DNA of 64,000 bases from an uncultured Granulosicoccaceae bacterium (GTDB lineage Bacteria; Pseudomonadota; Gammaproteobacteria; Granulosicoccales; Granulosicoccaceae), in NCBI GenBank assembly GCA_938005265.1, contig CALLOA010000011.1, positions 1 to 64,000 on the forward strand. Direction: 5' to 3'. The notes beneath the pieces are model-generated. The model did not search any database. It was not told the DNA's origin and saw nothing but the letters and a program-made list of their open reading frames with translations. Positions 43,103-51,933 of this stretch are shown here, piece after piece. The first letter of the stretch is position 1. Every line of letters starts with the position of its first letter. The position numbers and the translations under genes are program-made.

Positions 43103-44194
43103 ATGGCTGCTAAAGTCATTACAGAATCAAGCGGCAAGATCCAGAAAAAGCCCGAGACCAACACAGCAGCGCCCGTTACTCAAAGCAACCATTCTCAGAA
43201 CAATAATCTGCCCTCACTACTGTCAGTGAAGCAACTGTCTGAGCTGTTGCATATCAATGAAAAAAAAGTATACCAACTCGCGGCTGTTGGTGATATTCCC
43301 TGTACAAAAGTAACTGGCAAATGGCTCTTCCCCACTCAGCTGGTGCTCGACTGGATTGAACAGAACAGCCTGGGCGGAACTGTGGAAGATCGGCTGGTTT
43401 TATCCGGTGCTGATGATCTGTTACTTGATCGTGTCTGTCGCCGGCTATCACTCGATCTTGGCCGTAGCGCTTTGTTAAGTTACAACCCCTCAGGCTCCAT
43501 GCACGGCTTGCGATTACTGGCTGCTCGACGCACCGACGGTTGTTTTTTTCATTGGGGTGCATCCCAACAGAGTGACCGGCGACATCTCGGCTTGCTTCGA
43601 AGCTTTCGCGAACATTCGCAGTGGGTGGTAGTGAGATGCCTTTACCGACACGAAGGTTTGGCACTATCAAGTAATACGGCAGCCAGCCTGCAGGATGTAA
43701 ATTTTGACACCCAGCCCCATGACGTCGGTTCTCCCCCGGCCCCGACTCCTTTTGCTTTCACAAACTCGCAACAACAATCCTTCAGGGTTTTGGAATCCCT
43801 TGCATCCAGAAAACTGCGTTGGGCACAGCGTCATCATGAAAGTGGAACCCAGCGTCTACTGGCCGATATTTGTGATCAGTGCAATGTAGACATGAATCGT
43901 CTGGGCAAGATGAGTAACTATTACGCTGGCGAACGTGAAACCGCAGCGGCTGTGATGCATGACCAAGCCGATGTCGCGCTTTCCAGTGAAGCTGTGGCTC
44001 GGGAATATGGCCTGGATTTTGTCAGACTGGAAACTATAGCAATTGATCTTGTGTTGCCCAGAAAAACGTTCTTCCGTTCAATCGCCCAACAACTTTTAAA
44101 ACAATTGTTGCACACGAGTGAATCAATTCAATCACAGTGGGTGAATAGTTACCATTTACCGCAGGACCATGAAGTCCGAATTGTTAAAAAGTAA
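43103..44194 (+). CDS. HTH (excisionase-type) plus periplasmic-binding-like domain regulator
   Basis: The 363-residue protein carries an N-terminal disordered tail, then a helix-turn-helix of the HTH_17/excisionase type at about 38-90 (LLSVKQLSELLHINEKKVYQLAAVGDIP, KWLFPTQLVLDWIEQ). From about 105 to the end is a PBP-like domain as found in ModE-related or molybdate/tungstate-sensing regulators (YNPSGSMHGLRLLAARRTDGCFFHWG; DVALSSEAVAREYGLDFV). It starts four bases after fdhD. The likely role is control of formate dehydrogenase genes in response to molybdate or a small anion. The ligand is inferred, not shown. Confidence 0.8.
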   Translation: MAAKVITESSGKIQKKPETNTAAPVTQSNHSQNNNLPSLLSVKQLSELLHINEKKVYQLAAVGDIPCTKVTGKWLFPTQLVLDWIEQNSLGGTVEDRLVLSGADDLLLDRVCRRLSLDLGRSALLSYNPSGSMHGLRLLAARRTDGCFFHWGASQQSDRRHLGLLRSFREHSQWVVVRCLYRHEGLALSSNTAASLQDVNFDTQPHDVGSPPAPTPFAFTNSQQQSFRVLESLASRKLRWAQRHHESGTQRLLADICDQCNVDMNRLGKMSNYYAGERETAAAVMHDQADVALSSEAVAREYGLDFVRLETIAIDLVLPRKTFFRSIAQQLLKQLLHTSESIQSQWVNSYHLPQDHEVRIVKK

Positions 44195-44494
44195 TAATCC
44201 GAATTAAAAACGTAAACATTCTGCAACGCTTTAACTGATCTGTTGGAGTGCTGCCGTGCCAGTGCTAGACTAATCGGGTACAGGCATGGTGCATCGTTGT
44301 TATTGCCGCTTTTTATTACTATTACTAATCGTTGATGCTGTTGTGAATAACTTTTCCATTAATTCACTCAGACTTAATAGTCAGGCAATAAAAAATCAAA
44401 GCAATAGATTCAGACTATGCAACCGCCAGAAAGCAAGTGTGATTCCATGCAGCCCATAATGGTCTGCTGATTATATTTAACCTCGGAGATTATC
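44195..44494 (+). other. Intergenic region before DUF2853
   Basis: 300 AT-rich bases containing several TTATTACTATTACTAAT-like runs around 44310-44330. Presumably it holds the promoter of the DUF2853 gene. I saw no operator, riboswitch or terminator after the regulator gene. Confidence 0.4.
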
Positions 44495-44830
44495 GTGTCA
44501 AAATTTGATGAAGCGATGGAAGCCAGCAAAGCACAAATGCAAAGTTGCAACATCGATTGTGATGAAGTGCTCCTGAAAAATGTAACCAAAGCACTAGGTC
44601 CATCGATCTATAACAAGGACGCTAATCTGGTCGCAGCTGGCGACAAAAAAGAAGTAGACAATATTAAAAAGAAATTCATTGCCGGAAAACTTGGCGTGGA
44701 AGGTGATCAAGCTGATGAAGCGATCAAACATGCTGTTGAAAAAATAGGCTCTGACAATCGCCAGAAGTTGCGACCGGTGTTTTACTACCTTATTGTCAAA
44801 TTCCTGAATAAGGAATCGATTTACGGCTAA
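44495..44830 (+). CDS. DUF2853 family protein
   Basis: This 111-residue acidic/helical protein has a GTG start eight bases after a CTCGGAG site. It matches DUF2853 over its whole length: KFDEAMEASKAQM, the CNIDCDEVLLKNVTKALGPSIYNKDA block, and the C-terminal QKLRPVFYYLIVKFLNKESIYG. The family is small, cytoplasmic and of unknown function. It is a single-gene unit closed by a strong terminator 55 bases downstream. Confidence 0.87.
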   Translation: MSKFDEAMEASKAQMQSCNIDCDEVLLKNVTKALGPSIYNKDANLVAAGDKKEVDNIKKKFIAGKLGVEGDQADEAIKHAVEKIGSDNRQKLRPVFYYLIVKFLNKESIYG

Positions 44831-44884
44831 CTGGGCTGCTGAACGGGCAGATCATCAAGTTGCGTTACACCAAGCAGCTTTCAG

Positions 44885-44914
44885 AAAAAAAGCGCCACCC
44901 GGCGCTTTTTTTTT
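44885..44914. terminator. Bidirectional intrinsic terminator
   Basis: AGCGCC (44891-44896) pairs with GGCGCT (44901-44906) around ACCC, flanked by six adenines on the left and a run of nine thymines on the right. It can end transcripts of the DUF2853 gene on the plus strand and of the HD-domain gene on the minus strand. Confidence 0.9.
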
Positions 44915-44938
44915 GCAACTTTCTTTTTTTCAACTTTC
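44909..44938 (-). repeat. 15-bp direct duplication between HD gene and terminator
   Basis: TTTTTTGCAACTTTC (44909-44923) is followed by TTTTTTTCAACTTTC (44924-44938), one mismatch. It lies just past the stop of the HD-domain gene. The thymine-rich part overlaps the terminator's T tract. Confidence 0.75.
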
Positions 44939-44955
44939 AAGGCGAGAACAATGGC

Positions 44956-47091
44956 TCACACTGGATTACGCAGCTCCGTCGCCTGCATTTTTTGATCGTA
45001 CATTGCCAACACCTGCTGGTTGCGTAAATCAAGTGCGGCAATTTTGTCACTGCTATTGGTTCCCAACTCTTTGCGGATCACTTTTCTGCGCAAGGCACTT
45101 TTGCGATAAGCAAGAAAAGTCTCAAAATCCACAGGGTCATCATTGCAGGCACCTTTTGGGTAAAGTGTCACGTAGGCACGCTCAGGCACACGACCAGCAG
45201 CGATACTGCGATTTAGCCTTTCTTCAGTGAGTAACTCACTCAATACCGTATCGATAAAGTGTTCCTCATCGATATTGTTGTTGTTAAACGTTCGAATAAG
45301 AAATTCCCGCTGACCCGCATCCAGACAATATTCGTCGGCCAGAATTGCGAGGTTCTGCGTTGTATAGAGATCAAGATAGTTCAGCGTGGAATCGATCAAA
45401 GCACGCCCTGCCAGTAATCTCGTGCGATTAACCCTGTGTGGCCGCTGACTGTACTCCGGATCAGACTCACTCAAAGCCATTTCCTGTACCATTCTTTCGA
45501 TCAGTGGATTAACGATACTACCGCGCATGTTCTCAGCCCAGAAAATGCGCGCTCCACTGTGACGCCACCACCCTTTCATCATCTCAGGGTCACGAATTCC
45601 TTCCTCTAAGGAAACGACTGTATCAAGCAACTTCACTACAATACCGGACAAGGTATATGGTTGCCTTTTATCCGTCGGCTGAATATCCATCTCTGTGAAG
45701 CGTGTGACATTGTATTGCTGTTCAGGCGACAACAAGTGCGGGTGGTTAAGAGTTGCTTTGGCTTTGTCGGCACCTTCGGTGAGGGCCGTGGCATCAGTTA
45801 GTTCCGAGACCATGGCGGCGATCGGACCACCAAAGCGGAACATGATCTTTTTTAATGAATGATCGTAGCCCGTGACACGACGCGACCCGTCTTCAACCAC
45901 ATCGTGCAACATGGCAAGACTTACTACCAAAGGCTCTAGCGCTTCACCCAGTAAACGTTCAGCCATGGCTGCAATGCGAAAAGCATGAGCGGTCATGGTG
46001 CTCATAGATTTACGCCGCCCTTTCTCTAGAGAACGCATCATTTCCAATGAAGCCAAATGTACGGTTTCCAGCGAATTGGGTGATTCGGATGCAACAAAAT
46101 ATTCCATAATCGGCAGATTCAAATGAACCTCATGCACCGCCTTGCCACGTCGGCCCGATAGCCTTTCACGTTTATCCGGGTTTTCCAGCGCGTCAGCCAC
46201 CGCAATCATCAAGGTGTTGCGCAGCGGCTCACGTAGGGCATAGTGATCAACCGCTGACAATTTAAACGCTTGATCAGCAAGCTGGTAATCATGGCGCAGA
46301 TAAGGTTCTTCCGGGAAGTCATCATCAATGCCGACCCCGCAACGCTTGAGTTCGTCACGTTGTGAGGGCTCGAGAAAACCGATCACACCATCGCCAGCCG
46401 CGCGTGCTGACAATCGCAGGCGGGCGCTGTAGATCGCGGCAATCACAGAATGCATATGGCTGTCAGCTGCAATCGACGGCTGCGTTGAGTTATTTATCGC
46501 CGCTTCGAATTCCAGCAAGGCTTGCTGGATGCGAAACGCCAGCGCTGCAATGCGACCACCGAACCAGGTATGCAGGTAATCCTCGTCGACGAATTCAAAT
46601 TCATCAGAGGACAGAGAGCTGAAAAGATAGGGTTTACCGATGGCATCCTGAATCATGGCCGCTATCAGAATGTCGTTATCCAGCGAAGGCACACCCTGGC
46701 CATGGTTACCGTAGAGACGCACGCCCAGCAGAATATTGGCCACCAGCACTGCAACGTGAATGCGTGGCTCCAGTTTCGGGATACGGTTTGAATTGATTAA
46801 ATGTCCTGTACCAAGCCCGGTCAGATCTATTTTGGTCGGGTCAATCGTTTCCGGATCGATATTTTCGTCATCAAATAACTCTGTCGCCAGCAGATCTTTA
46901 CCACGTTGTGTGGCAAACAGCGCTTGCGGCAGGGCTGCCAGAGGCACAGCATGTTCAACTTCTTTGGCGATCCAGTCACGTGATATGGTGCCGGCAATGA
47001 CCCGCTCGGAATCGCAGGTACCCGCGAGCAGGCCGTAAGCTCTTGCCAGCCTCTGCAGGTCTCTGGTCAGCCTTGCTCTGGAAGGTGTCAT
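44956..47091 (-). CDS. Large HD-domain protein with SpoT-like hydrolase signature
   Basis: The protein has 711 residues. Near residues 365-440 is an HD domain close to the RelA/SpoT hydrolase type: MTAHAFRIAAMAERLL supplies the first His, LHDVVED the HD pair and nearby Glu, and FGGPIAAMVSELTDAT follows as in SpoT's V-x-x-L-T-x-x-T. No (p)ppGpp synthetase, TGS or ACT domain is present. The 360-residue N-terminal part and the 250-residue C-terminal part are mostly helical and unrecognised. It is probably cytoplasmic and may hydrolyse (p)ppGpp or a related nucleotide; that is inference. It is a single gene ending at a bidirectional terminator. Confidence 0.75.
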   Translation of the reverse strand: MTPSRARLTRDLQRLARAYGLLAGTCDSERVIAGTISRDWIAKEVEHAVPLAALPQALFATQRGKDLLATELFDDENIDPETIDPTKIDLTGLGTGHLINSNRIPKLEPRIHVAVLVANILLGVRLYGNHGQGVPSLDNDILIAAMIQDAIGKPYLFSSLSSDEFEFVDEDYLHTWFGGRIAALAFRIQQALLEFEAAINNSTQPSIAADSHMHSVIAAIYSARLRLSARAAGDGVIGFLEPSQRDELKRCGVGIDDDFPEEPYLRHDYQLADQAFKLSAVDHYALREPLRNTLMIAVADALENPDKRERLSGRRGKAVHEVHLNLPIMEYFVASESPNSLETVHLASLEMMRSLEKGRRKSMSTMTAHAFRIAAMAERLLGEALEPLVVSLAMLHDVVEDGSRRVTGYDHSLKKIMFRFGGPIAAMVSELTDATALTEGADKAKATLNHPHLLSPEQQYNVTRFTEMDIQPTDKRQPYTLSGIVVKLLDTVVSLEEGIRDPEMMKGWWRHSGARIFWAENMRGSIVNPLIERMVQEMALSESDPEYSQRPHRVNRTRLLAGRALIDSTLNYLDLYTTQNLAILADEYCLDAGQREFLIRTFNNNNIDEEHFIDTVLSELLTEERLNRSIAAGRVPERAYVTLYPKGACNDDPVDFETFLAYRKSALRRKVIRKELGTNSSDKIAALDLRNQQVLAMYDQKMQATELRNPV

Positions 47092-47225
47092 GATGTTCTG
47101 TTGCTACTCAATCCGTTTCTCCGAACGCCAGTGACGTCGTCAATATAGGCGCTCTATACAGGATGATAGCAAGTACTACGCACCTTGCTTTGATACCGAT
47201 TGGTTAGGGTTGAAGCATTGACAGG

Positions 47226-47870
47226 CTATTGTGCTGGCGGTGGAGTTTTACCGCGGTATTCGCACAGATCTGAAATGTGACATTCGTAGCATCTGGGCTT
47301 GCGAGCAACACAGGTATAACGCCCGTGCAGGATTAGCCAGTGATGGGCATCAACCAGAAATTCTTCCGGTATGAATTTGAGAAGTTTCTTCTCTACCTCC
47401 AGAACATTCTTGCCCGGAGCAATGGCTGTACGATTGGAAACGCGAAAAATATGGGTATCAACGGCCATGGTGGGTTGACCAAAGGCGGTGTTCAGCACAA
47501 CGTTAGCCGTTTTGCGCCCCACCCCCGGCAAAGCTTCCAGCTCTTCCCGGGTGCGGGGAACCTCACCATTGTGCTCGTTTATCAGCAGCTTGCAGGTAGC
47601 GATGACATTTTTTGCCTTGGTATTGAAAAGACCGATAGTGCGGATGTAGTTCCTGACACCACTTTCTTTAAGGGCAAGAATTGCCTCGGGCGTATTGGCG
47701 ACCGGAAACATTTTAGCTGTTGCAATATTCACGCTGACATCCGTTGCCTGAGCGGACAGCATTACGGCGATGAGTAATTCGAAGGGGGATGTGAATTCAA
47801 GCTCTGTCGTCGGGTTCGGGTTTGCATCCCGGAAGCGGGTGAAAATTTCTGTGCGTTTGACTTTGTTCAT
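47226..47870 (-). CDS. nth: Endonuclease III
   Basis: The 214-residue DNA glycosylase/AP lyase is of full length. The helix-hairpin-helix LEALPGVGRKTANVVLNTAFG carries the catalytic lysine, TMAVDTHIFRVSNR the conserved aspartate, and the C-terminal C-x6-C-x2-C-x5-C (CVARKPRCYECHISDLC) binds the [4Fe-4S] cluster. It removes oxidised pyrimidines in base-excision repair. It is divergent from the SRAP gene, another DNA-damage protein, over a short gap, so the two may share a control region. Confidence 0.95.
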   Translation of the reverse strand: MNKVKRTEIFTRFRDANPNPTTELEFTSPFELLIAVMLSAQATDVSVNIATAKMFPVANTPEAILALKESGVRNYIRTIGLFNTKAKNVIATCKLLINEHNGEVPRTREELEALPGVGRKTANVVLNTAFGQPTMAVDTHIFRVSNRTAIAPGKNVLEVEKKLLKFIPEEFLVDAHHWLILHGRYTCVARKPRCYECHISDLCEYRGKTPPPAQ

Positions 47871-48011
47871 CGACTTTTTGTGAGATCAGCTCATCGCCAC
47901 ATAACTGACGGAATTCTACACCCTAATCCCCAACACCTGCCTGCCCGGCAACCCTTGCACAACAGGAAAAAAAATCATGGCAGAATGGTCAAGGGCAACC
48001 GGGAGCTGATG

Positions 48012-48698
48012 ATGTGCGGCAGAATGAATATTACAGACAATGAAGGCATACGCCTGTTGATGGAATTGATTGGCATGCCTTCGTGGCCCAGCATCCAGGC
48101 GCGCTACAATGTAGCCCCTTCTGCCGGATTGGATGTTTTGTACGCAGCGATTGATAGCCCTTCCAACGAAACAACCCCTGTTACAGCCCACGATACGATG
48201 CATTGGGGCCTGGTGCCACCATGGGCCAAGGCCGGGCAATTCAAGCGCCCGCTAATCAACGCACGTTCAGAGACTGTGCGCGAGAAACCCTCCTTTCGTC
48301 ATCTGGTGGATGGACATCGTGCCCTGGTGCCAATTACCGGTTTCTACGAATGGCTTAGAAAAGGTGATAGCCGGCAACCCTACTATTTTCACGCAGCTGA
48401 TAACACAGCATTGCTGTTAGCAGGCCTGTATCAAGAGAATGCCAAAGGTGAGCGTGAAATAACCCTGCTGACAACCGCGGCAAACGATACCATGGCTGCC
48501 GTTCATCATCGCATGCCAGTGATAATAAAGCCGGATGACGCCTTGGTCTGGTTATCGAACCAACCTGCACCAGTAATTGATAACCTGATGCGGCCGGCTG
48601 CGAATGATTATCTTGCGCTCTATGAGGTTGGTAGCTATGTCAGCAATGCCCGGAATGAGGGTGAGCAATGTATGGAGCCTTTGCAAAGTTTGTTCTAG
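48012..48698 (+). CDS. SOS-response-associated peptidase, YedK/HMCES (SRAP) family
   Basis: The start must be the ATG at 48012 because SRAP proteins need Cys2 exposed after Met removal; the sequence then begins MCGRMNI, and a longer frame upstream is not functional by this criterion. The product is 228 residues. Catalytic/abasic-site residues are Cys2, the Asn in INARSETV (about residue 75), Glu in VPITGFYEW (about 104) and His in VHHRMPVII (about 165). SRAP forms a covalent thiazolidine link with abasic sites in single-stranded DNA and protects forks. It is divergent from nth. Confidence 0.92.
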   Translation: MCGRMNITDNEGIRLLMELIGMPSWPSIQARYNVAPSAGLDVLYAAIDSPSNETTPVTAHDTMHWGLVPPWAKAGQFKRPLINARSETVREKPSFRHLVDGHRALVPITGFYEWLRKGDSRQPYYFHAADNTALLLAGLYQENAKGEREITLLTTAANDTMAAVHHRMPVIIKPDDALVWLSNQPAPVIDNLMRPAANDYLALYEVGSYVSNARNEGEQCMEPLQSLF

Positions 48699-48832
48699 AA
48701 AAACACACCTTGGACTCAGCGAGCCACAATCGCGAAGATGGTCTTACTAGCGCTACTCCTGGCCGGTACAATGCTGTCTGACAAGTTGAAAACTCTTACC
48801 CATGTTTCTTGTTTCTAATCGGCCGCCCCGCG

Positions 48833-49780
48833 ATGGTTCGCGATAGATTTCTACTGGTTTGTCTGGGTGTTTGCGTAGCCGCCGGACTCTGGGGGCTTTA
48901 CTGGATTCCGCAACGCCAGCTGGAGGCTGCTGGACTGACCGGCGGCTGGGGCACTATCGCTCAATATCTGATCAGCACCGTTATTCTTCTGCCGTTCGCT
49001 ATTTATTACCTCATCAAGAGGAATCAATCCGGATTCGGATTAATTGCAGCGGGTACATTGATGGGCGGCGGCATTGTCTGTTATGCAAACAGCTTGTTGC
49101 TCACAGAAGTGATGCGCACCATGCTGCTTTTCTACCTCACACCCTTCTGGGCAACACTCATTGAAATCGTTTTTCTGCGGCAGCGTCCGGGGTGGTGGCG
49201 AATATTAAGTCTGCCACTGGCGATCGCCGGAGCAATGATTGTGATTGGCAGAGGCCAGACTTTTCCCATGCCAGCGAATGTCGGTGACTGGCTGGCACTT
49301 TCAGGGGGTGCCATCTATGCAGCGGGAGCCGCCAGAATACAGCACTCCAAAGTAACTAACGTGTTTCCGATAATATTTGCCTTTTTCTTTTACGGCAGCA
49401 TTGTTGCCATCATTCAGGGGATGATCTTCGCCAACCAATTGGGACCTGCTCCCGAAGTAGCACGACTAGCTACGATGGTTCCGTGGCTACTGGCTCTCAG
49501 CCTGTTTTTCTTCATACCAACCAACGCCATTATCAGCTGGGCACCCTCGCAAATCAGCACAGGATTGTTCAGCATTCTGATACTCTCGGAACTGATTTTC
49601 GGGACAATAAGCGCGGCTCTTTGGGCTAATGAGGCGTTCGGCCCACGCGAAATAATTGGCAGTGGCTGTATTTTATTAGCAGGCATACTGGAGGTAGCAC
49701 TCGCACCCCGACAATCATCGCAGACTAATATAAGAAAAGCAGGCATCGAAAATGCTGAATCAGGCGACAGCCAGCGTTGA
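48833..49780 (+). CDS. DMT-family transporter (EamA)
   Basis: The ATG at 48833 gives 315 residues; a TTG eight codons upstream is less likely. Ten hydrophobic helices form two EamA halves. The first includes LVCLGVCVAAGLWGLYWIP and MRTMLLFYLTPFWATLIEIVFL; the second includes IIFAFFFYGSIVAIIQGM, ISTGLFSILILSELIFGTISAALW and IIGSGCILLAGILEVAL. This is the drug/metabolite exporter or amino-acid permease family. The substrate is unknown. It stands alone, convergent with the porin gene. Confidence 0.87.
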   Translation: MVRDRFLLVCLGVCVAAGLWGLYWIPQRQLEAAGLTGGWGTIAQYLISTVILLPFAIYYLIKRNQSGFGLIAAGTLMGGGIVCYANSLLLTEVMRTMLLFYLTPFWATLIEIVFLRQRPGWWRILSLPLAIAGAMIVIGRGQTFPMPANVGDWLALSGGAIYAAGAARIQHSKVTNVFPIIFAFFFYGSIVAIIQGMIFANQLGPAPEVARLATMVPWLLALSLFFFIPTNAIISWAPSQISTGLFSILILSELIFGTISAALWANEAFGPREIIGSGCILLAGILEVALAPRQSSQTNIRKAGIENAESGDSQR

Positions 49781-49907
49781 GCTGGCAGGTACAATATTGA
49801 CTGAAAAGACCTGCCGACCAAGGAGGGCCAGCAGTCGCTTGATAACAAGCCAGATTGGAGATCGAAAGGGCCGAAAGCCCTGATACAGGCCTGTGAACTT
49901 TCAGCCT

Positions 49908-50906
49908 CTAGAACTTGTAGCGAAAGCCGGCGAAAAGAGTATCGACACTGGTATCGTCTGCGTTATCAAAATTGACGTATCCACCATAAATATCTGTCGC
50001 TTTACTGAATTTAAACTCAGCACCAACTTGCTGTACATCATTGGTTAAATCCGAGTCCTCAGGGCCTTGCTCACCAACATCAGCAGACAAAATCAGTTTA
50101 CCGATCTGATAATTCAGGCTGAGAAGCATCGATTCAAGGTCAGGATCAGTGCCTGCCTGAGTACGACTACTGAAAGATGCCGCGAAACTGAGTCCAAAGT
50201 TAAACTTGTAACCACCAGAAAACATCGTTCTGTCATTGTCACCGTTGTCACTGTCGGCATATCCACCAAGCACAGTGATTTTACCCGGGCCTAAACCTCG
50301 CTTCAGTCTTGCAGCCACCTCCCATCGTTCCTGAGTCGCATAACTCGCAGATAGGGTTAAACCACCCAACGAAGGTGTATCGTAACGAAGACGTGAATTA
50401 CGGCCGAATCCGTCATAATAGTTATACCCTACCTGAGCATCCGGATTGTCTCGATTGATAGCTCCACGAACAGTAAAAAATGGCAAGTGCCCTCCACCTA
50501 GAATGTTGCCGCTTACCTGATAACTGCCTTCGGCAGTACCGTCAGCTGCACCCTCGCCTTTACCCAGGCTGAGTGAGCCAATTGGTGTTTTAAAACCCAC
50601 CTCGGCAAACCGAGTATCGATGGACTCGCTACCATCTACTGCACCAAAAGACTGATTTTCCTGAATTTGAATTTCATAGCGTGTAAAAACTTCTATACCA
50701 CGCGCTTTGTGTTTACCGCGCAAACGAAGTCTTGAACCAGTACCTGTGTTATCAACTATCTCAGGGTCCTCAATGTTTGAGCCAAACACAATGGCGGGAG
50801 TGACTTGCCCGCTAAGTGTCAAATCAGCAGAGATAACAGGTGCATTGCTCAGGGCAGCTACTGTCAGAACCGATGTGACGATCGGTAGAACGCGACTTTT
50901 TTTCAT
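49908..50906 (-). CDS. Gram-negative outer-membrane porin
   Basis: The 332-residue protein has a Sec signal (MKKSRVLPIVTSVLTVAAL to VISA), then a run of amphipathic strands with the general-porin pattern LTLSGQVTPAIVFG, GSRLRLRGKHKARGIEVFTRYEIQI, FAEVGFKTPIGSLSLGKGEG (loop 3 region) and the C-terminal TLFAGFRYKF ending in the obligatory aromatic residue. Asp/Asn/Gly-rich turns are frequent. A GAGG site precedes the ATG. It probably forms a trimeric 16-strand general diffusion channel. Past the stop lies a hairpin AGGGC-GCCCT without a proper U-tract. Confidence 0.88.
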   Translation of the reverse strand: MKKSRVLPIVTSVLTVAALSNAPVISADLTLSGQVTPAIVFGSNIEDPEIVDNTGTGSRLRLRGKHKARGIEVFTRYEIQIQENQSFGAVDGSESIDTRFAEVGFKTPIGSLSLGKGEGAADGTAEGSYQVSGNILGGGHLPFFTVRGAINRDNPDAQVGYNYYDGFGRNSRLRYDTPSLGGLTLSASYATQERWEVAARLKRGLGPGKITVLGGYADSDNGDNDRTMFSGGYKFNFGLSFAASFSSRTQAGTDPDLESMLLSLNYQIGKLILSADVGEQGPEDSDLTNDVQQVGAEFKFSKATDIYGGYVNFDNADDTSVDTLFAGFRYKF

Positions 50907-51933
50907 TGAATATCCTCATTGTTCGCTGATTAGTAAACTAATTTTTTGCAATTGAAAACAAAAGCGCTGGTGTGATTCAAAGTAAGTTAGAAAATCGGTC
51001 TGCACGCATAAACGAGAAATGCAGTGTTCTAAATCGACACAAAAATTTAATAACTTCCCAAAGAAGTTAGCATTTGGAGACTATGTGAGGAATAGAATTT
51101 TTCTTTAATAAAGAAAAAATTATTTAATGGAACTTAATTGAATTAGTACGCAACAACTTGCAGGATGACTTTGGTTGTCCACCATTCAGAAAAAGCAAAC
51201 GTGCACGATCAGTTGAAAGAGACGTTACATTTCCCGCTATTAAACAGCCCTATTTGAAGAATAATCCAGGAAAATTCTCGTAAGAAAATAGATTCAGAAC
51301 AAGGCACTCTGAAAACTAATAAAGGCATTACAAAAACAAAGTATCCAATTACTTCCGAAACAGATAACTAAACAATGTTCATGAGTAAAGCCAGCCAAAA
51401 TGCTCTTGTATTGATTGGTTTTGGTTTTTTGCTTGTACCGATCATCGGTCTAACTCCAATTTGACCATGCTGAGGAAATGAGCCACCGCCAGATCCAGCC
51501 GCGCTGCGCCATGTCTCAACTGCAACAGGTGTATGAGGTGATACTTGATCGTAGCCTGGATAAAAGCTCCTTTCCAAACACGCACCTTGTCTGCCAACTA
51601 TCTTGAAGAAACCGGGTTGATGAAAGTAGTAGCGCCACACCCTACTATGGGATACTCCTTAAAGCCGAATCAGTGTTTGGTGTTTCCCCGGACCTCTAAA
51701 GGGGGCTAACTGGCGGATCGGGGCGCTTTTAGCCAGCTTCCAGAGAGCACTTTTTTTGAGATTCTGTCAAAACCGCCACCTGACACCAGAATCGTTTAGG
51801 CCATGCAAATATTGTTAGAGTGAGCGAGCGGCATGGCAGTAAATTTGGTCGTGAATTACAACTTTCTATAGAGTTAATCAAACTACTGTACTGGGTTGTG
51901 ATAAATAACTAATAACCTTGAGCGCGTCTTGAA
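50907..51933. other. 1-kb gene-poor region between porin and Rieske oxygenase genes
   Basis: The first 400 bases are AT-rich (porin promoter side). From about 51360 to 51800 base composition becomes GC-richer, and both strands contain short open frames without recognised families. One minus-strand frame, 51442-51597, reads like a real protein fragment (LADKVRVWKGAFIQATIKYH then LIHLLQLRHGAARLDLAVAH) but lacks a proper start. It may be a decayed gene or mobile-element remnant. No terminal inverted repeats were found. Confidence 0.35.

Noticed and set aside
51368-51640. Minus-strand frame of 90 codons in the gap before the Rieske oxygenase
   Set aside because: Gly/Pro/Ser-rich with no recognisable domain; another frame of the same region looks more protein-like, so this is not supported as a gene.
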